From: Centropus unirufus
Taxonomy: Eukaryota > Chordata > Aves > Cuculiformes > Centropidae
Reading direction: 5' to 3'
DNA: 64,000 nucleotides
NCBI GenBank assembly: GCA_013397695.1
Contig: VYZI01000043.1
Coordinates: 4,132,951 to 4,196,950 of the forward strand
Part shown: positions 1-11,900 of the stretch, piece by piece
Position numbering within the stretch: the first letter of the stretch is position 1
Layout: each line of letters starts with the position of its first letter
Notes under the pieces: model-generated
Told to the model about the DNA's origin: nothing
The model's input: the letters and a program-made list of their open reading frames with translations, nothing else
Databases searched by the model: none
Made by a program: the position numbers and the translations under genes

Positions 1-141
1 GCCCCACCAAGTGAAGGAGTCACCATCGCTGAGGTGTTGAAGAAACGTGTAGACGTGGCACTTCAGGACATGGTTTAGTAGGCACAGTCATGTTGGACTG
101 GATGATCTTGGAGGTCTTTTCCAACCTTAATGATTCTCTGA
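1..141 (+). mobile_element. CR1 LINE fragment, 3' end
   Basis: The sequence reads as the terminal part of a CR1 3' UTR: a 'gtcaccatcgctgaggtgtt' segment, then 'ggcacttcaggacatggttt', then 'ttggactggatgatcttgga', then the tail 'tcttttccaacc..atgattct'. The order and wording match the avian CR1 3' end as I know it. The element is cut by the left edge of the window, so its 5' extent is unknown. CR1 copies are normally 5'-truncated and end in a short tandem tail instead of poly-A. No coding capacity remains. Confidence 0.88.
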
Positions 142-3100
142 GGGTCTGAAGGCAGAGCCCCTGGCTGCAGTGGCTGCTGGAGTGCAGTTCCCATGTAGGG
201 ACAGAGCAGGCCGTGCGCCAAGGGAGGAGATCTGCAGAAAGGGAAGTGCCTTCCCTTCATGGCGGTGTTTCAAAATACACTGAGACTTCTGCACAATTTA
301 ATGTTATTTTTACCTGTTAAGAGCGTGGCTGACCCTAAAGCTGCAATTGTAGTCCGGCATGTGTTTGTGCACTCTCAGATCAAAATTACAATCCTTTTGC
401 TACAGCCTAAAGGGCGTTTTGGGGGAGTTTGGGATGAAAAGCAAACTCAGAGCAGCAGCAATTTGAGCGGAGATTTGTTTTCATTGAAAGAGAAGGGCAG
501 GCTCATCCTCCAGAAGGAGCAGGGCCGTTCCTGTGCCATGGATCACAGCTGACATGATAAATGAGGGCTGGCGCTCACCAAGCAATTTAAAGGACAGACT
601 TTTAACAAATTGCAAAAACATAGCATTTTGGAAATACCGCGCTTTATTCTCCTTCTGCCTACACAGGGGAAACCCCCAACAAGTCTGAAATGAGCCTCAT
701 CCTGTGATCCGGGCAGTTAACTCCTCCACTGGCGGACAGGGAATGCACCCTCAGGATTCCCACATGCCTTGTGATACAAGATGTGCCTCTCTCAGCCCTT
801 GGAGCACATCCTCTGGAGCCTGTGTCTTCCCAGAGGCCTCAGCGCCTGACAGCATTAATAGATTGTGGGAAACTTGTCAGATCTCCAGATGCCATCCATG
901 GAGCACCTGGGGACAGACAAGGAGTGAAATGTGGCCTTCAGTGCGGTCCAGAAAAGCAAATAATTCAGCACGGAATGCGCTGCAGCTTTTGAAAGGAATT
1001 TGGCTTTTCTTCCTCCTCCAAGGAGGGAAAGGAGAAGGGGAAGGATGGATTTCCCCTCTGCTGCTTGTTTCACTGGTAAACTCCGGGCATAAAGGACATG
1101 CAAAAACACTTTGGTCATGTCCATTTGCACAGATGAGATTCTTAAATGTCAAGAAACACAAAAAGCCCCCTTGGAATTATCACCACCTCAAGTTACAGGC
1201 TATTTTTAATCCTGTTAATTAAACATTTATGATAATATGGTTATGCAGCTTTAAAACACGGACCATATAAGACAAAACCAAATTCTTTCATCTTTCGGAA
1301 GTGGGCATAGATTCCCTGCAGCCATTTACACTTCCTGAATGTCTAGCACTTAACTTTTCCCCTTCTTTTTCTTTTAAGCCCAGATCCATTTGTCAGTATT
1401 TTATTCCCAAAGTGCTTTCAGAAGGCAGTGACGAATGTTAGATGTTGCAATTACTGGCTCACTGGGCAGAGAGTGGTTCTATAGGAAGGTAATTGGCTAT
1501 TTTTCCTGGCATGAATAATACTCAGATTAATAGCCTTCCTCACCACAGCTTTGAGAGCAATTCTGCAACATACTTCTTGCCTGCAATGGGAACAGCCACA
1601 TATTTTGGCCCAGGCCAGGCTTGGTCAATAATGAGAAGAATGGGAGGCAAAATGCTATAGCAACAAGGAAGATCATAGTCATCTTACACCCAACACAGAG
1701 CCCCTGGGACTCCATCCTGCAACAGCTTTTCTCTTCTAAAAATTTGCAACAACCCCGAGAGGGAGATTTGGGATAATGCTGATGCCTGAGCATAACCAGC
1801 CTGCTTGTAAGCCAACCACTCTGCACATCTGCGGCATCTGGCATGCACGAGACCCCCTTTCTTCTCAAAGAAACTGGCTGAGTGATACATCAGAAAGAAA
1901 TATTTCCTTCTTTCTCCAGATGAGAAGACCAAAGGGCTTGCCCAAGGCAGCCGGAGCAGCTGGCAACAAGGTCAGCAATGGCCTTTTCCAGTGCCGTGAG
2001 TTCCTGCAGAGACACCACTTGGGACTCTCTTTTCCACTCTTCTCCCCAAACTGACACCTTCAGACAGAAGATAAGTTCTAATTACACAATTTAGTCCTTT
2101 TCTAGCTGTAATCAGCTCCCATTTATACAGCCCTGGGGGATCACGGAATAATCACCATGAGGAATAATCCACTGATTTCTCTTGTGTCTGCAGGATGCTG
2201 GGTTCCTCCTGTAGAAGCAAGGAGAGGAGTGGGTGCCAAACACCTTCTTCGGGAACTCTGCATGATTAGGCAAAAACACACCAGTTAAAAAATATCAAAC
2301 AGCCAATCTTCCAGTCACCACCATGGCATGAACTTGTGGCACTGCCTTGGTGTCAACCACCACTACACCACAGTGGGACCACTATTCCGCTATTCCACCC
2401 AGCCCCTGGTGAACGCAGGGGCCCTCCAGTGACATCCCTGACTTGCAGGTTCTTCTTTCTTTTAAACCCCTCCTTTTTTTTGTTTTTTTGAAGGCTCCTT
2501 CCTCTTGCTATGGAGCACAGGCCCTTCCCAGTTCTCTTCAGAAGATTTTAAGAAATGGATCACAGGAACTGGGGCCCCGTGTCCAGCTCTTCGTGGTACA
2601 AATAAGAACAAGTCTTGCCCAAGAGAGTGTATGACCTTTGAGGCAAGGAGAAAAGAGCACGAGGGAGAGAGAATGTGAGAAAAAGGACTCCTTAGACCTC
2701 GTTTAACAGATTCAGCCATTCTCTGATGAAAAGCTGAGGCAAAAATCTGTAATCAGGATAAGAAGGGCAGAGCTACACTTTCAACAAAATTAAGCAGTGC
2801 CACCTGGATCTCCTCAGGTGAAAATCTGAAGGGACCAGGACTGCAGGATGAAGAATCCCATGCACCAACATAGCATGGCCACATTCAACTGAGAAAGTAA
2901 TTAGTTAAATATCCTTCCAGTTAATTCCTTTGCAAACCACGAGAGGGAAACTGGGTATGATCATACCAAGCTGCTGTCAGCTGGAGTTGTAATCCCATTT
3001 CCTCACTGCCAGTGGCCCCTCAGCTGCTTGTCCACCAAAGCCACTTATTAAGAAGGGAAACGCTAAGTGCTTTAAAAACATTAACTTCAGGGACAAACAT

Positions 3101-3651
3101 CCTTCTCCTTTCTGGAGGTCAGGTGCCATTCCACGTGCAGCCGAGCTACACCCTGGACAGAGGTAGAGCTTCAGCAGTGAAGATTTCAGCACTTGCGCTG
3201 CTTTTGGCATGCTGATGTGAATATCACCCGAAAGAAAACTGAGTCATGAGCCCAGGCTGATGGGAGTCAGGCAGCTGACACACTTGCCACCCCCGGCTGT
3301 CTGGCTGCTGAGCTGCCGTGGTGCTCAAGCACTTACGCCTGTGCTGGCAGCAAAGGGCTGCAGCTATGGGCCTGACCAACATCCCACCCAGCCATCCCTG
3401 AGGAACCCTCAGTCACGGCCATAGAGCACCAGCTTCAGGCTGAACCCCTCTGTGTGGTGGGTGCCCCTGAAGGTACAGCTCTCATGTCCTGCAGCGGGGT
3501 GGCACAGCCAGGCAGCCACTGTCCGCTTCAGCCTTGGAGCCCTTCGCCATCCCATATCGCAGATTAGATTTCATGTTTTCTCTTGATTCATTTATGAATG
3601 CTGTCGCTTTGGCCCCAGTGGTACCTAATCTTTATTATTGTTAGAAGAGAA

Positions 3652-3683
3652 AAAATAAATCTTTGCTAAAATAAATCTTTGCT
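3652..3683. repeat. 16-base tandem duplication
   Basis: The unit 'aaaataaatctttgct' occurs twice back to back (3652-3667 and 3668-3683) with no mismatch. It is followed by an A-rich run near 3700. Exact identity suggests a recent slippage duplication. Confidence 0.9.
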
Positions 3684-5070
3684 AATCTTGTTTATTTACA
3701 AAAAAAAAAGAGGACCCACAAAATCTTATTTCCTCAAAGCAGCAAAGGCAAAAGGAGCAGGGAAAAATCTTCACAGATGCTACTCCAGTGGACGCTGAGC
3801 CCCAGAAACACCGCACACCCACCGCCTTCCTCATGAGTTTGGTGTACACCTCTCCAAATACTTCCTTGCCCCTGTGATGGAAATCAAGATGTCCTTCCCA
3901 CAAGGGCAGAGACCTCCACACCGAGCTAAGCCACATGCCGTGACCTGAAAGCTGTGAAATGGAGAAGGGACCAGTGGCACTGAGACAGGAGGAGGATTGG
4001 GATGAGTGGGGAAGCAGGAAGAGGGGTGACCTCCAGGTAATGCAACAACTTCCTCCAGAAACAAAGCCCTGGGCTTTCTCCTTCCACGTTGTTGCTGCAT
4101 CCAGCATTAATTACAGTCTCTGTCACTAATTTTGACATTAAGCAGCTGATTCCTCTTCAGGCTCATGGCACTGGCTGAAAGAGTACCTGGAAGCTGATGC
4201 TCACCCACCAGCCTGGCTTTGGCATTGCTCACCTGCACAGAGCCATCCCCCAGCTCTGAGGAAAAGCATCAGCAACCCAAGTGCATTAGCTGTTCCCTAG
4301 TCCATGCGACTAATTTAAGAAAGCAGCCCTTTGTTCAAGGGGAAGGCTGTCCCTATAGGGTACTTTCCACCTTTGCTTCTAATTTAATTTTTTTTTGCCA
4401 AAATGTTTTCAAATACATGTGAGCCTGACTCAACAACACAAAATATTTCATTTGATGCAAAGCAAAATGTTCTCTTTTGTTTACAAGCTAATTAGCCAGT
4501 CTTATCTCCCTCTCCTTTATAAGCACAAGCAAGCCAACACAACACAACCTGCAAACATTAAAAAGCCTGGTTTTAGGAAATGTCAAAGTCAAACTGTGCT
4601 GGCACTTCCAAAACCACGTCCCTTATTTCTTAAGGGGAGGAGGGAGGCTGAAATGACTTCCCAAATTCCCCTTGATTTTGCAAATTGTTTTAGCCCTGCT
4701 GAAGGTCTATTTTTGCAAGAAATTTACAATCAGTTGCAATTTCCCTTGCCAAGCTCAGACATTTATGGAACACTCAGAGAAGTGTAGAATAAATCCAAAG
4801 GCAGATCTCAGCCTTATGAACCAGGGACAGCCCCCACTCCCAATGGATCCTCACCACTCAGCCAGCACTGCCACTGGAATTCTTGGGTGCTTCTTTCACA
4901 GGGTTACAAACGTGCCTTTGTGAAAATCCAATTGCAGGACCAGGACTGAAATAAACAGGATTGCAACCAAACGTAACAGCTACCTCCATCATGCCGCTTT
5001 TACGATCTGCAGAGAGACATCCTCCATAGTTGGTCTGGGTGTGAAAAACTGAAAGACAAAATATATTAGA

Positions 5071-5113
5071 TGTGTATATATATATATATATACATATACA
5101 CACAGACACACAC
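5071..5113. repeat. TA/CA microsatellite
   Basis: An uninterrupted run of about nine TA dinucleotides passes into interrupted CA repeats (tacatatacacacagacacacac). It is a compound dinucleotide repeat and is likely length-polymorphic. Confidence 0.92.
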
Positions 5114-5809
5114 TTAGTTTCTAAGCAGTTAATCTACCAAGCACCCTCTACCACATTTAAAAATATTTGCTTATCAGCTTGCATGACCAAGAAAGACTTT
5201 TCTGCAAATGTTTTTTTCCTCCAGGGCACAAGGAATTCCCTCCCTCCTGTTTGAGCTCAGCAGAGTCCAAGCACTGGCTCTTTTGGGAGAACATTTTAGC
5301 CTCTGTGGATGATTTTTGTAATTTATACAACCTCCAAGTGCCAGGAATGAGGCAGGCTGGCATCTAAGGGCCTCTCTATGCTCATCTCTAGCTTTGAAGA
5401 AACCATCTCGATGGTGATAAAGGTGCATCCCTTGGAAGACATCTTCTGGTCCCCAAATGCTTCGACTCCTCTGTTTAGACAGCATACCATCCTTCCTAGA
5501 CCTTCCCACTATCCTACCAGGTTGTCCTAGGTCCTGTATGGCTCCAGCAAGCTCCAGGGCCAGCTTGGGTGCTCACAGCATGGACCATGCAACCTTAAGC
5601 ACACGTGGTCTCAGTGGGTGAGCAGATTGCTCAGCTGGTAGGGGATGTGTCACCTCTATCCATGTGTGACTGCTCTCTCCAACCACTTTGTCTTTGCTTA
5701 GAGAAGCCCTCCCTCTGGCAAGAGGCAAAATATTATTCTCTCTATCCCTGATTAAATCTCACTAGGAAAAAAAAAACAAACATCTGGATCCTGTAAGTAA
5801 TGGCTCAGG

Positions 5810-6060
5810 ACAGAGGAAACATCATTTCATTGGGGCAATTAGTGCAGTCTAATTAAACCCTAGTCTTCTGATCAGGCTCTGCTGATTAAGTGGGTTGCAG
5901 ACATTCTGGATTTTATTAACAAAATGAATCAGTTAATTACATGACAATCAATAAGAAGCAAAAAGTAGGGCAAGCAATTTACCTTTAAATGACCATCTAA
6001 ATTCATCAAGGTGATACACGTTTGTAAGCGTTAAGGGAAGGGGCAAACATGACTGATCTC
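5810..6060. promoter_or_regulatory. Candidate conserved non-coding element
   Basis: This AT-rich block has several homeodomain-type ATTA cores, including TAATTAA at 5848-5854 and TTAATTA at 5933-5939. It has no repeat signature and no open frame. This look is typical of vertebrate developmental enhancers. It is an inference from composition alone and no alignment was available. Confidence 0.2.
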
Positions 6061-6894
6061 TCAGGCACTAAGGTGAAAATTTCTGATAGCTGCAGTTCAT
6101 GAAAAGCAGAGGACTTACAGCATCTCCCTGAAAAACATAATTATTTTTGTAATAGTTTACAAAATAAGCAGAGCACCAACGAGCTCAGCTCCTGGGAAAA
6201 AAATAAACAACTTACCTTTAAGTTTAGCTCTTTAATAAACTGCAAGTCTTAGTTTGGCGTTGTGACCTGAAATGGTGAGCACTTCTTTGAACCAGAGACA
6301 TTGTGGTCTTGAATGATTATCTGACTTGGAGCTCCCATCCAAATTGAAAACCTTGGTGAAGTGAGAGCTGGAAAATGACATTGTTAAAGAGGCAATTTTT
6401 GACCTGAAAAGCTTCCAGCCTGAATGGAAGGACTTAAAAAATAAAAGGGAAAAACTATTTTGTGAAAAATACGGAAATATCAGTTGTTCTCATTTTGCAG
6501 GCTTCAAAACAGGCAGACTGTGAGGGATTTTCAGCATTTGTAATGAGTGCTTTTAATAGTTTGGGTTTCTTTTAAAAAGCTTTATCAAGATGGCTATTGA
6601 GAATTTCTCCTCTCAGAAAGCAGGCTTTTCAGTCAAGCTAAAAAGCAATAACATTTTCAAGGAAGAAAAAATCAGCGAAAATGTCAAAAAAAATGAAATG
6701 TCTGACAAGCACAACAATCTTCCCAGCCTTGAAAAAAGGGATTGAGTATTTTCTTTTTATCCTTTCTGCTTTTTGATTTTGGCTGGGTGGATAATGCAGA
6801 ATTAGGAAGGTAACTTTTCCATCTTTCAGAAAGGGAGACCTGAGGACCAGAAAGAGGGATCTTACCCCAAATTGTGCCTGCAATCACAGGCTCA

Positions 6895-7045
6895 TTCAGG
6901 TGAGGAGACCTCTGGAGGTCTCTGGTCTAGCACCACGCTCAAGCAGGGCCAGATTCAAGGATGTAATCCGATTTCTCTGGACTTTGCCTCATTAAACTTT
7001 GAAGACCTGTGAGGCTGGATGCTCCAGCACCTTCATCCTAGTCAC
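6895..7045 (-). mobile_element. Decayed CR1 fragment, reverse orientation
   Basis: The piece reads 'gacctctggaggtctctggtctagcaccacgctcaagcagggccag', which parallels the reverse complement of a CR1 3' UTR ('gacctctggaggtcatctagtccaacc..gctcaagcaggg'). The match fades by about 7045, near 'gctggatgctccagcacctt'. The copy is old and diverged, so the right end is approximate. Confidence 0.65.
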
Positions 7046-8369
7046 AGAACAATTGGTCACCCAAGTTTTCAGCCTCCGCTTCCAGCACCCTGACAAAAAA
7101 ATGTCAGAATGCCCCTCGCTTCCCTGGGATTGTCATGGAAGAAATCCAGGAGGTTTGGCACACACAGTGGCATCTACAGTCACAGGAGAAAGAGCCTCAA
7201 AAAGGAAGAGGTGTGGGTCAGAGCCTATTAAAACCCTATTAAAGGGACATGAGTAATCAAGTAGGGGCACTCTCCAAACCAGCCTTATCCAAACCAGCCC
7301 TGCTGTAGATACTTGGCCCCACCACAAGCCACCCTCCTAGCTGTGATACCTGGTGTGACATCCTTGTTTGTTCCCCACACTGCACCCTCCCTTTCCGTCT
7401 GCTAGCAATTGCATTTCCGGAAGCTTGGGGCTTATTTAGGAGTATCTGCTGCAATAAAATAAAAATTAAGAACCTCAGTGCCACAGCCTGGCCTGCCAGG
7501 CAAGGGATTTGCTTGCCATTTGTGGGCAATCATTTGCCATCTTTCACAGCAAGTGGGTCAAGCCACCAGGAGCCTTTGAGCTCCAAAGCCCACTATAAAA
7601 AGCCTGAAACTGCCAGAAAGTAGGGAAGAGAGGATTTCAGTGAGATGGCTCTGCTGTCCCAGTGGCAGGTTTTATTGACACTAAGAGCTCCAGGCTCCTG
7701 GAATTGCTTTCTCGAAGTCTCTCCAGCCGGCTTGCCTGCAGAGAGTCGAGGCAAATACCTTTCATCTTTTTTAAGCTTTATTTCCAAAGGAAGCAGAATT
7801 GTGCCACCATGCTCTTACATTTTTCCTAATAACTTTTAAATCCTTTGGCTGCTTGCATCACATTTTTCGCAGGGGGACCAGACATGCAGTTCTAACAAAT
7901 CTGGAGTAAACAGGCAGCCAGGGAGAGGAGAGAGAAACTCTGCGATCATAAAGCGCTTCTCATCAACAGTCATACCAGAACATGAAATATCTCGTTTACT
8001 GGGCACTGTGGAGAGCCAGAAGAGCCTGGCCTCCGGGAATAACTCCGTGGGAAACAGGCTGTGCCCCATCATCTCCCAAGTAAGTTATCCTGCTTTATGG
8101 CAGGGTTTTTACAGTTTGCTCTGAGCAATGCTTGTGTGCAAAAAAAATGTAATGAGTTGTCTTCTAGGATGGAAAGAGGTTGTGGTTGTCTTCTTTGGTC
8201 CTGAGCTGCTGGAGCCATTCCACATGCAGCTGCTAAAGAGATCTGCCACCCCCTGACATGTATCATCAAGCATAAGCCATCAGATCCACCAGGGCATGTT
8301 TCTTCTCCACAAAGCTGCAATGTCATGCCCAGCCTTGGGTACCCAGTCTCAGTGTGTCAGGAGGTGAGA
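7046..8369. other. Unique non-coding stretch, nothing recognised
   Basis: All frames are short and unfamiliar. There is no repeat signature beyond a short A-run near 8140. Probably intergenic or intronic. Confidence 0.55.
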
Positions 8370-8510
8370 AGAGTGAGCAGCGCTGCCAGAAACCTAGAAA
8401 ACAGGAAGCATGGGAGACTGAAGAAGGCTTAGATTGATTTATACTTGGAAAAGGGAAATACAAGCGCAATCTGCAAGCTTGCAAAAAGTTCTTGTGAAGT
8501 ACTTGTGAGT
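8370..8510 (+). mobile_element. Possible older CR1 remnant
   Basis: The segment with 'gaaacctagaaaacaggaagc' and 'actgaagaaggcttagattgattta' loosely resembles the upstream half of archosaur and turtle CR1 3' regions ('..gaaagattgaagaaattgggtttgttta..'). It lies just before a much better preserved CR1 in the same orientation. It may be the poorly conserved 5' part of that element or a separate older copy. Confidence is low. Confidence 0.3.
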
Positions 8511-8544
8511 GAGAGTAGCCCTTAAAGAGAGGGGCTGAGGGTCA

Positions 8545-8980
8545 TGGTGGATGAGATGGTAAGGTTGGAGCACATCCCATATGAGGCCAGGCTGAGAGAG
8601 TGGGGCTTCATTTAGCCTAGAGAATCTCTGGGGAGATCTTATGGCAGCCTTCTAGTACTGAAAGGGGCCCACTGGAGAGCTGGGTAGGGGATCTTCATCA
8701 CGGAGGAAAGACGAGGGGTAATGGTTTTAAGCTGAAAGAGGGGAGATTTAGATTAGATATCAGGAAACATTTTTTCACTATGAGAGTGCTGAGACACTGG
8801 AACAGGTTGCCTAGAGAAGTCATGGCTACTCCATCCCTGGAGGTGTTCAAGGCCAGGTTGGCTGGGGCTTTGAGCAGCCCAAGCCAGTGGAAGGTGTCCC
8901 GGACCATGGCAGGGGAGTTGGAACTGGGTGGTCTTTAAGGTCTCTTCCAACCCAAACCATTCTAGGATTCTGTGTTATGA
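8545..8980 (+). mobile_element. CR1 LINE, 5'-truncated 3' portion
   Basis: This is one of the two longest CR1 pieces here. Recognisable landmarks in order are 'ggagcacatcccatatgagg', 'aggctgagagagtggggctt', 'tggggagatcttatggcagc', 'gaacaggttgcctagagaag', 'catccctggaggtgttcaag', 'ggtctcttccaaccc' and the tail 'attctaggattctgtg'. These correspond to the end of CR1 ORF2 plus its 3' UTR on the plus strand. No long open frame survives, so the copy is inactive. The 5' boundary is approximate. Confidence 0.95.
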
Positions 8981-11900
8981 AGAAGAGAGTCTGCAATCAC
9001 AAGTAGGAAAGGAAGTAGATAAGAGAAGCTTCATTTTCTGCCCAAGAGGGTATATGTTAGGAATTAAGGAAAACTTTCCCAAGAAGAAAAGTAATCCTGT
9101 CTGGACAGGGATGTCATTCTGTCTTGGCAGTTCTTAAGACCAAGCAATATACCCTTCAGCTGGGTTTATGCTTTGGGTGGAGGTGACCCCTAGACTTCCC
9201 TCCTGTCCTAGTTTCTAGTTTTCCATAAGGAAGTCACCATCACTGAGGAGCTCACCCGCAGCTTAAGGCACTGCCTAATACAGATGGGAGGGATACAAAC
9301 CTTAAACAAGAGGATGCTGGTTTGTCAGCTTGCCTGGTGTGCTTGATGCTACACAAAACCCAAGGACAGCTCCTGTCCCATTGCTCTGGACACTACGGGT
9401 GCTGTGATTTCCAGATTATCATTCATGCCTAAACTTCCTGTCTATTTTCAGGAAAACCTTGGCACTTTCCTCCATGCCACAACTAAGCTACAGTGAATTA
9501 GCATTTTAAAAGCTCTGCTGAATCTATATTTGGTAAGAACAATGTGACTGTTACTAATTTAAGCTTGGTCAAACCACTATCCCACAATATAGTGGAGAAT
9601 TTCAATCTGAATCTGTACTTTCCCATTTCTGTCCAGGACATTTGACTGTTTGGGGTAAATCAGCACTTTCATCTTGAACTGTAAAACTGTGTTTCCATAG
9701 GAAGCACCTACCACATGGAGTGAAAAATCTCCCTGCTTGCCAAAGCAAAGAGGCCACTGCTCATGTCCAAAATATAGGTGTGGAGAATATGGATGCATGT
9801 GCTGGACACCACCACTGCCCCTCTGAACATTAGGGAGAAGGCTTTTCACCTTCAAAGGCAGCCTACAAACTTTTTCTTCTTGGGGAGTCTCTTTTGAAGG
9901 CAGAAGGACCCTAAGTCAGCTGATTATGCCACACACCGTCTAATCAGCAAACCTGGCACGATGGTGTGCAGAAAAGGAGAAAAAAAACCTTGATCACTAC
10001 TTGCCTTTTACCTTAACCAAGCCTGCCTTGATCTCACAAAACCCAGGGTGCTTGGACTACAGAGGAATAAGTTCAAAGAGACAGCAAGAAGTTAATCTGA
10101 AAGCAAAAGGTGCTCTTCAGGCAGGCGGAAAGAAGTAATTAGAAAGCACAGCTATTCCAAAGCTTCAATAAATGACATCAAGGCAGCCATTATACACTCG
10201 CTAAAGCACAAGGGTCCTCCACTCCTGTCAATCAAGAAAAAAAACATCACTGTAGACACATGGACCAGACTGCAAAGGCAGGAACTGGTAGGGTTCCTTG
10301 CCACCCCTCTTGAGGAGGCAAAGGCAGAGGAAACTCTGCAAGAAAAACAGGGAACAAGCAGCTTCAGGTGGCCCACATCTGTCAAAGCTTTTTTTTAATT
10401 TTGTTTAGTTGTGCCCCTCCTTCCTCTTCTAGCACCAGCATCCACTGTGCTCTATGAGCTCCATGGAGCAACATGAGCTTCAGCTTTCCATAGGCAATGT
10501 CCCATTTCGGTGTTACCAATCCAAAACCAATCCAAATGCTGCCTTTTTAGTTCAACATTTTAGTTGTTATTTCATTTCACCTTCAAAGACTCTACCCTGG
10601 CCCACTCTGGTCCTGGGAAGGCTGATGAGAAATCAGAGGGCATTTATACTGTCATATCTCCCAGGCAAATGAAACGCTGGATTCGGGATCCTGCTAGTTC
10701 TAAACTGCAGGTGCAGGAGATTCCCTTCTGTATAGCTCTTCCACTGCTGGCTTCTCATCTGTAAAATGCAGCTAATCATTGTGCAGCTTTTGTCTATTTA
10801 GCTGTAAGCACTTAAAGGCTATCCAAGGACAGCACAAGTGAGGAGACCCTCAGCCAGACAAACGGAAGATGGCTTGAATGAGCTGAATGCAGACAAGGTT
10901 GGCAGTGAGAGATGGCATCTTTTATCAGAAAAATTGATTCACAGAAGCCAAGAGGAGCAGTTTCCTCTCCAGCAAGCAACACATGCATTCAGAGCTAGTG
11001 TTTTTTTCCCCCAGCATTTCACCATCTCCCTTTCAACATCCCTCTCTACCCATCCTACAGCAGCATGACATTCAGACAACTGCTCCCTGACTCGGGCTTT
11101 TCACAACCAAAAGCTAGGCCTACATCCCACGGGGAGGTGATGCAAACCTAAACCCCCTCTCATATGCCAGATGTGTGCCAGCTGCAGCTGGGTATGAGCT
11201 GTGATCCTCTGCTCAGCTGAAGGATCAGGCAGAGGTTGTGGTTCCTGGCTGCTGCTGGGGGTGCAGGAAGGGAAGGGGTTCTTCTGAGCAGCACAGCACG
11301 TCCCTTCTGCAGAACAACAGCTCCTCTCTCCTTCTCCCCTGGCTCAGGAGGCACCATGCATTACGCAGCATGATGCTGCTTCCAGTCCTTGAAGGCTTGG
11401 AGAATTGCCTGGACACTAACCAGGATCTCACTGGAGTGCGAAGATGCCGTGTGAGTGTGTGATCCCTGCTGTCAGCTGTGCTCGCAGACAGATCTCTATA
11501 AGCCTTCCAAGCCACTGTGGAGCTGGGGCTGCCGGCAACAGTAGGAGCCCTTTCCCCTGCTGTAAGCACTGATCCTTTCTAAAACCTGAAGCGATTGCAT
11601 TAATCAGGTTGCTTCGAAGTAGGCCATGCTGAATATGTTTGAGCCTGGCTGATAAAATGGGGAGAGGAAGAAGTGCAAGGAGATTAGAAAGGAATCGTGC
11701 TTAATTTGGGAACGTCTCTGAAGATTTATTCCAAAGCATGAAAGCCATGGAGAACGCTCCCGCCCAGAGATTAAAGATGCTCTGACTCACATCTCTGAGG
11801 CCTGACAATAGCTTATTCAGGAGAGCTGCCTGCAGCCACAAGACAGCGTACAGTTTTCCCAAAGCATTTCAATTTTCAAGAGAAAAAAAAAAAAAAGAAA

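Larger units (their letters stand above)
142..6890. other. Unique non-coding stretch, no gene recognised
   Basis: I see no recognisable exon here. The longest open frame (704-1222, plus strand, about 170 codons) has low-complexity-free but unfamiliar residues, overlaps competing frames on both strands and resembles no family I know. The stretch holds a 16-base tandem duplication near 3652, a TA/CA microsatellite at 5071-5113 and an AT-rich block at 5810-6060, listed separately. It is probably intergenic or intronic. Confidence 0.6.

Noticed and set aside
704..1222. Plus-strand open frame of about 170 codons
   Set aside because: It has unfamiliar residues, competing open frames on the minus strand, and no promoter or splice context.
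9225..9250. Similarity of 'gtcaccatcactgaggag' to the CR1 3' UTR
   Set aside because: Only about 20 bases match and none of the following CR1 landmarks are present.
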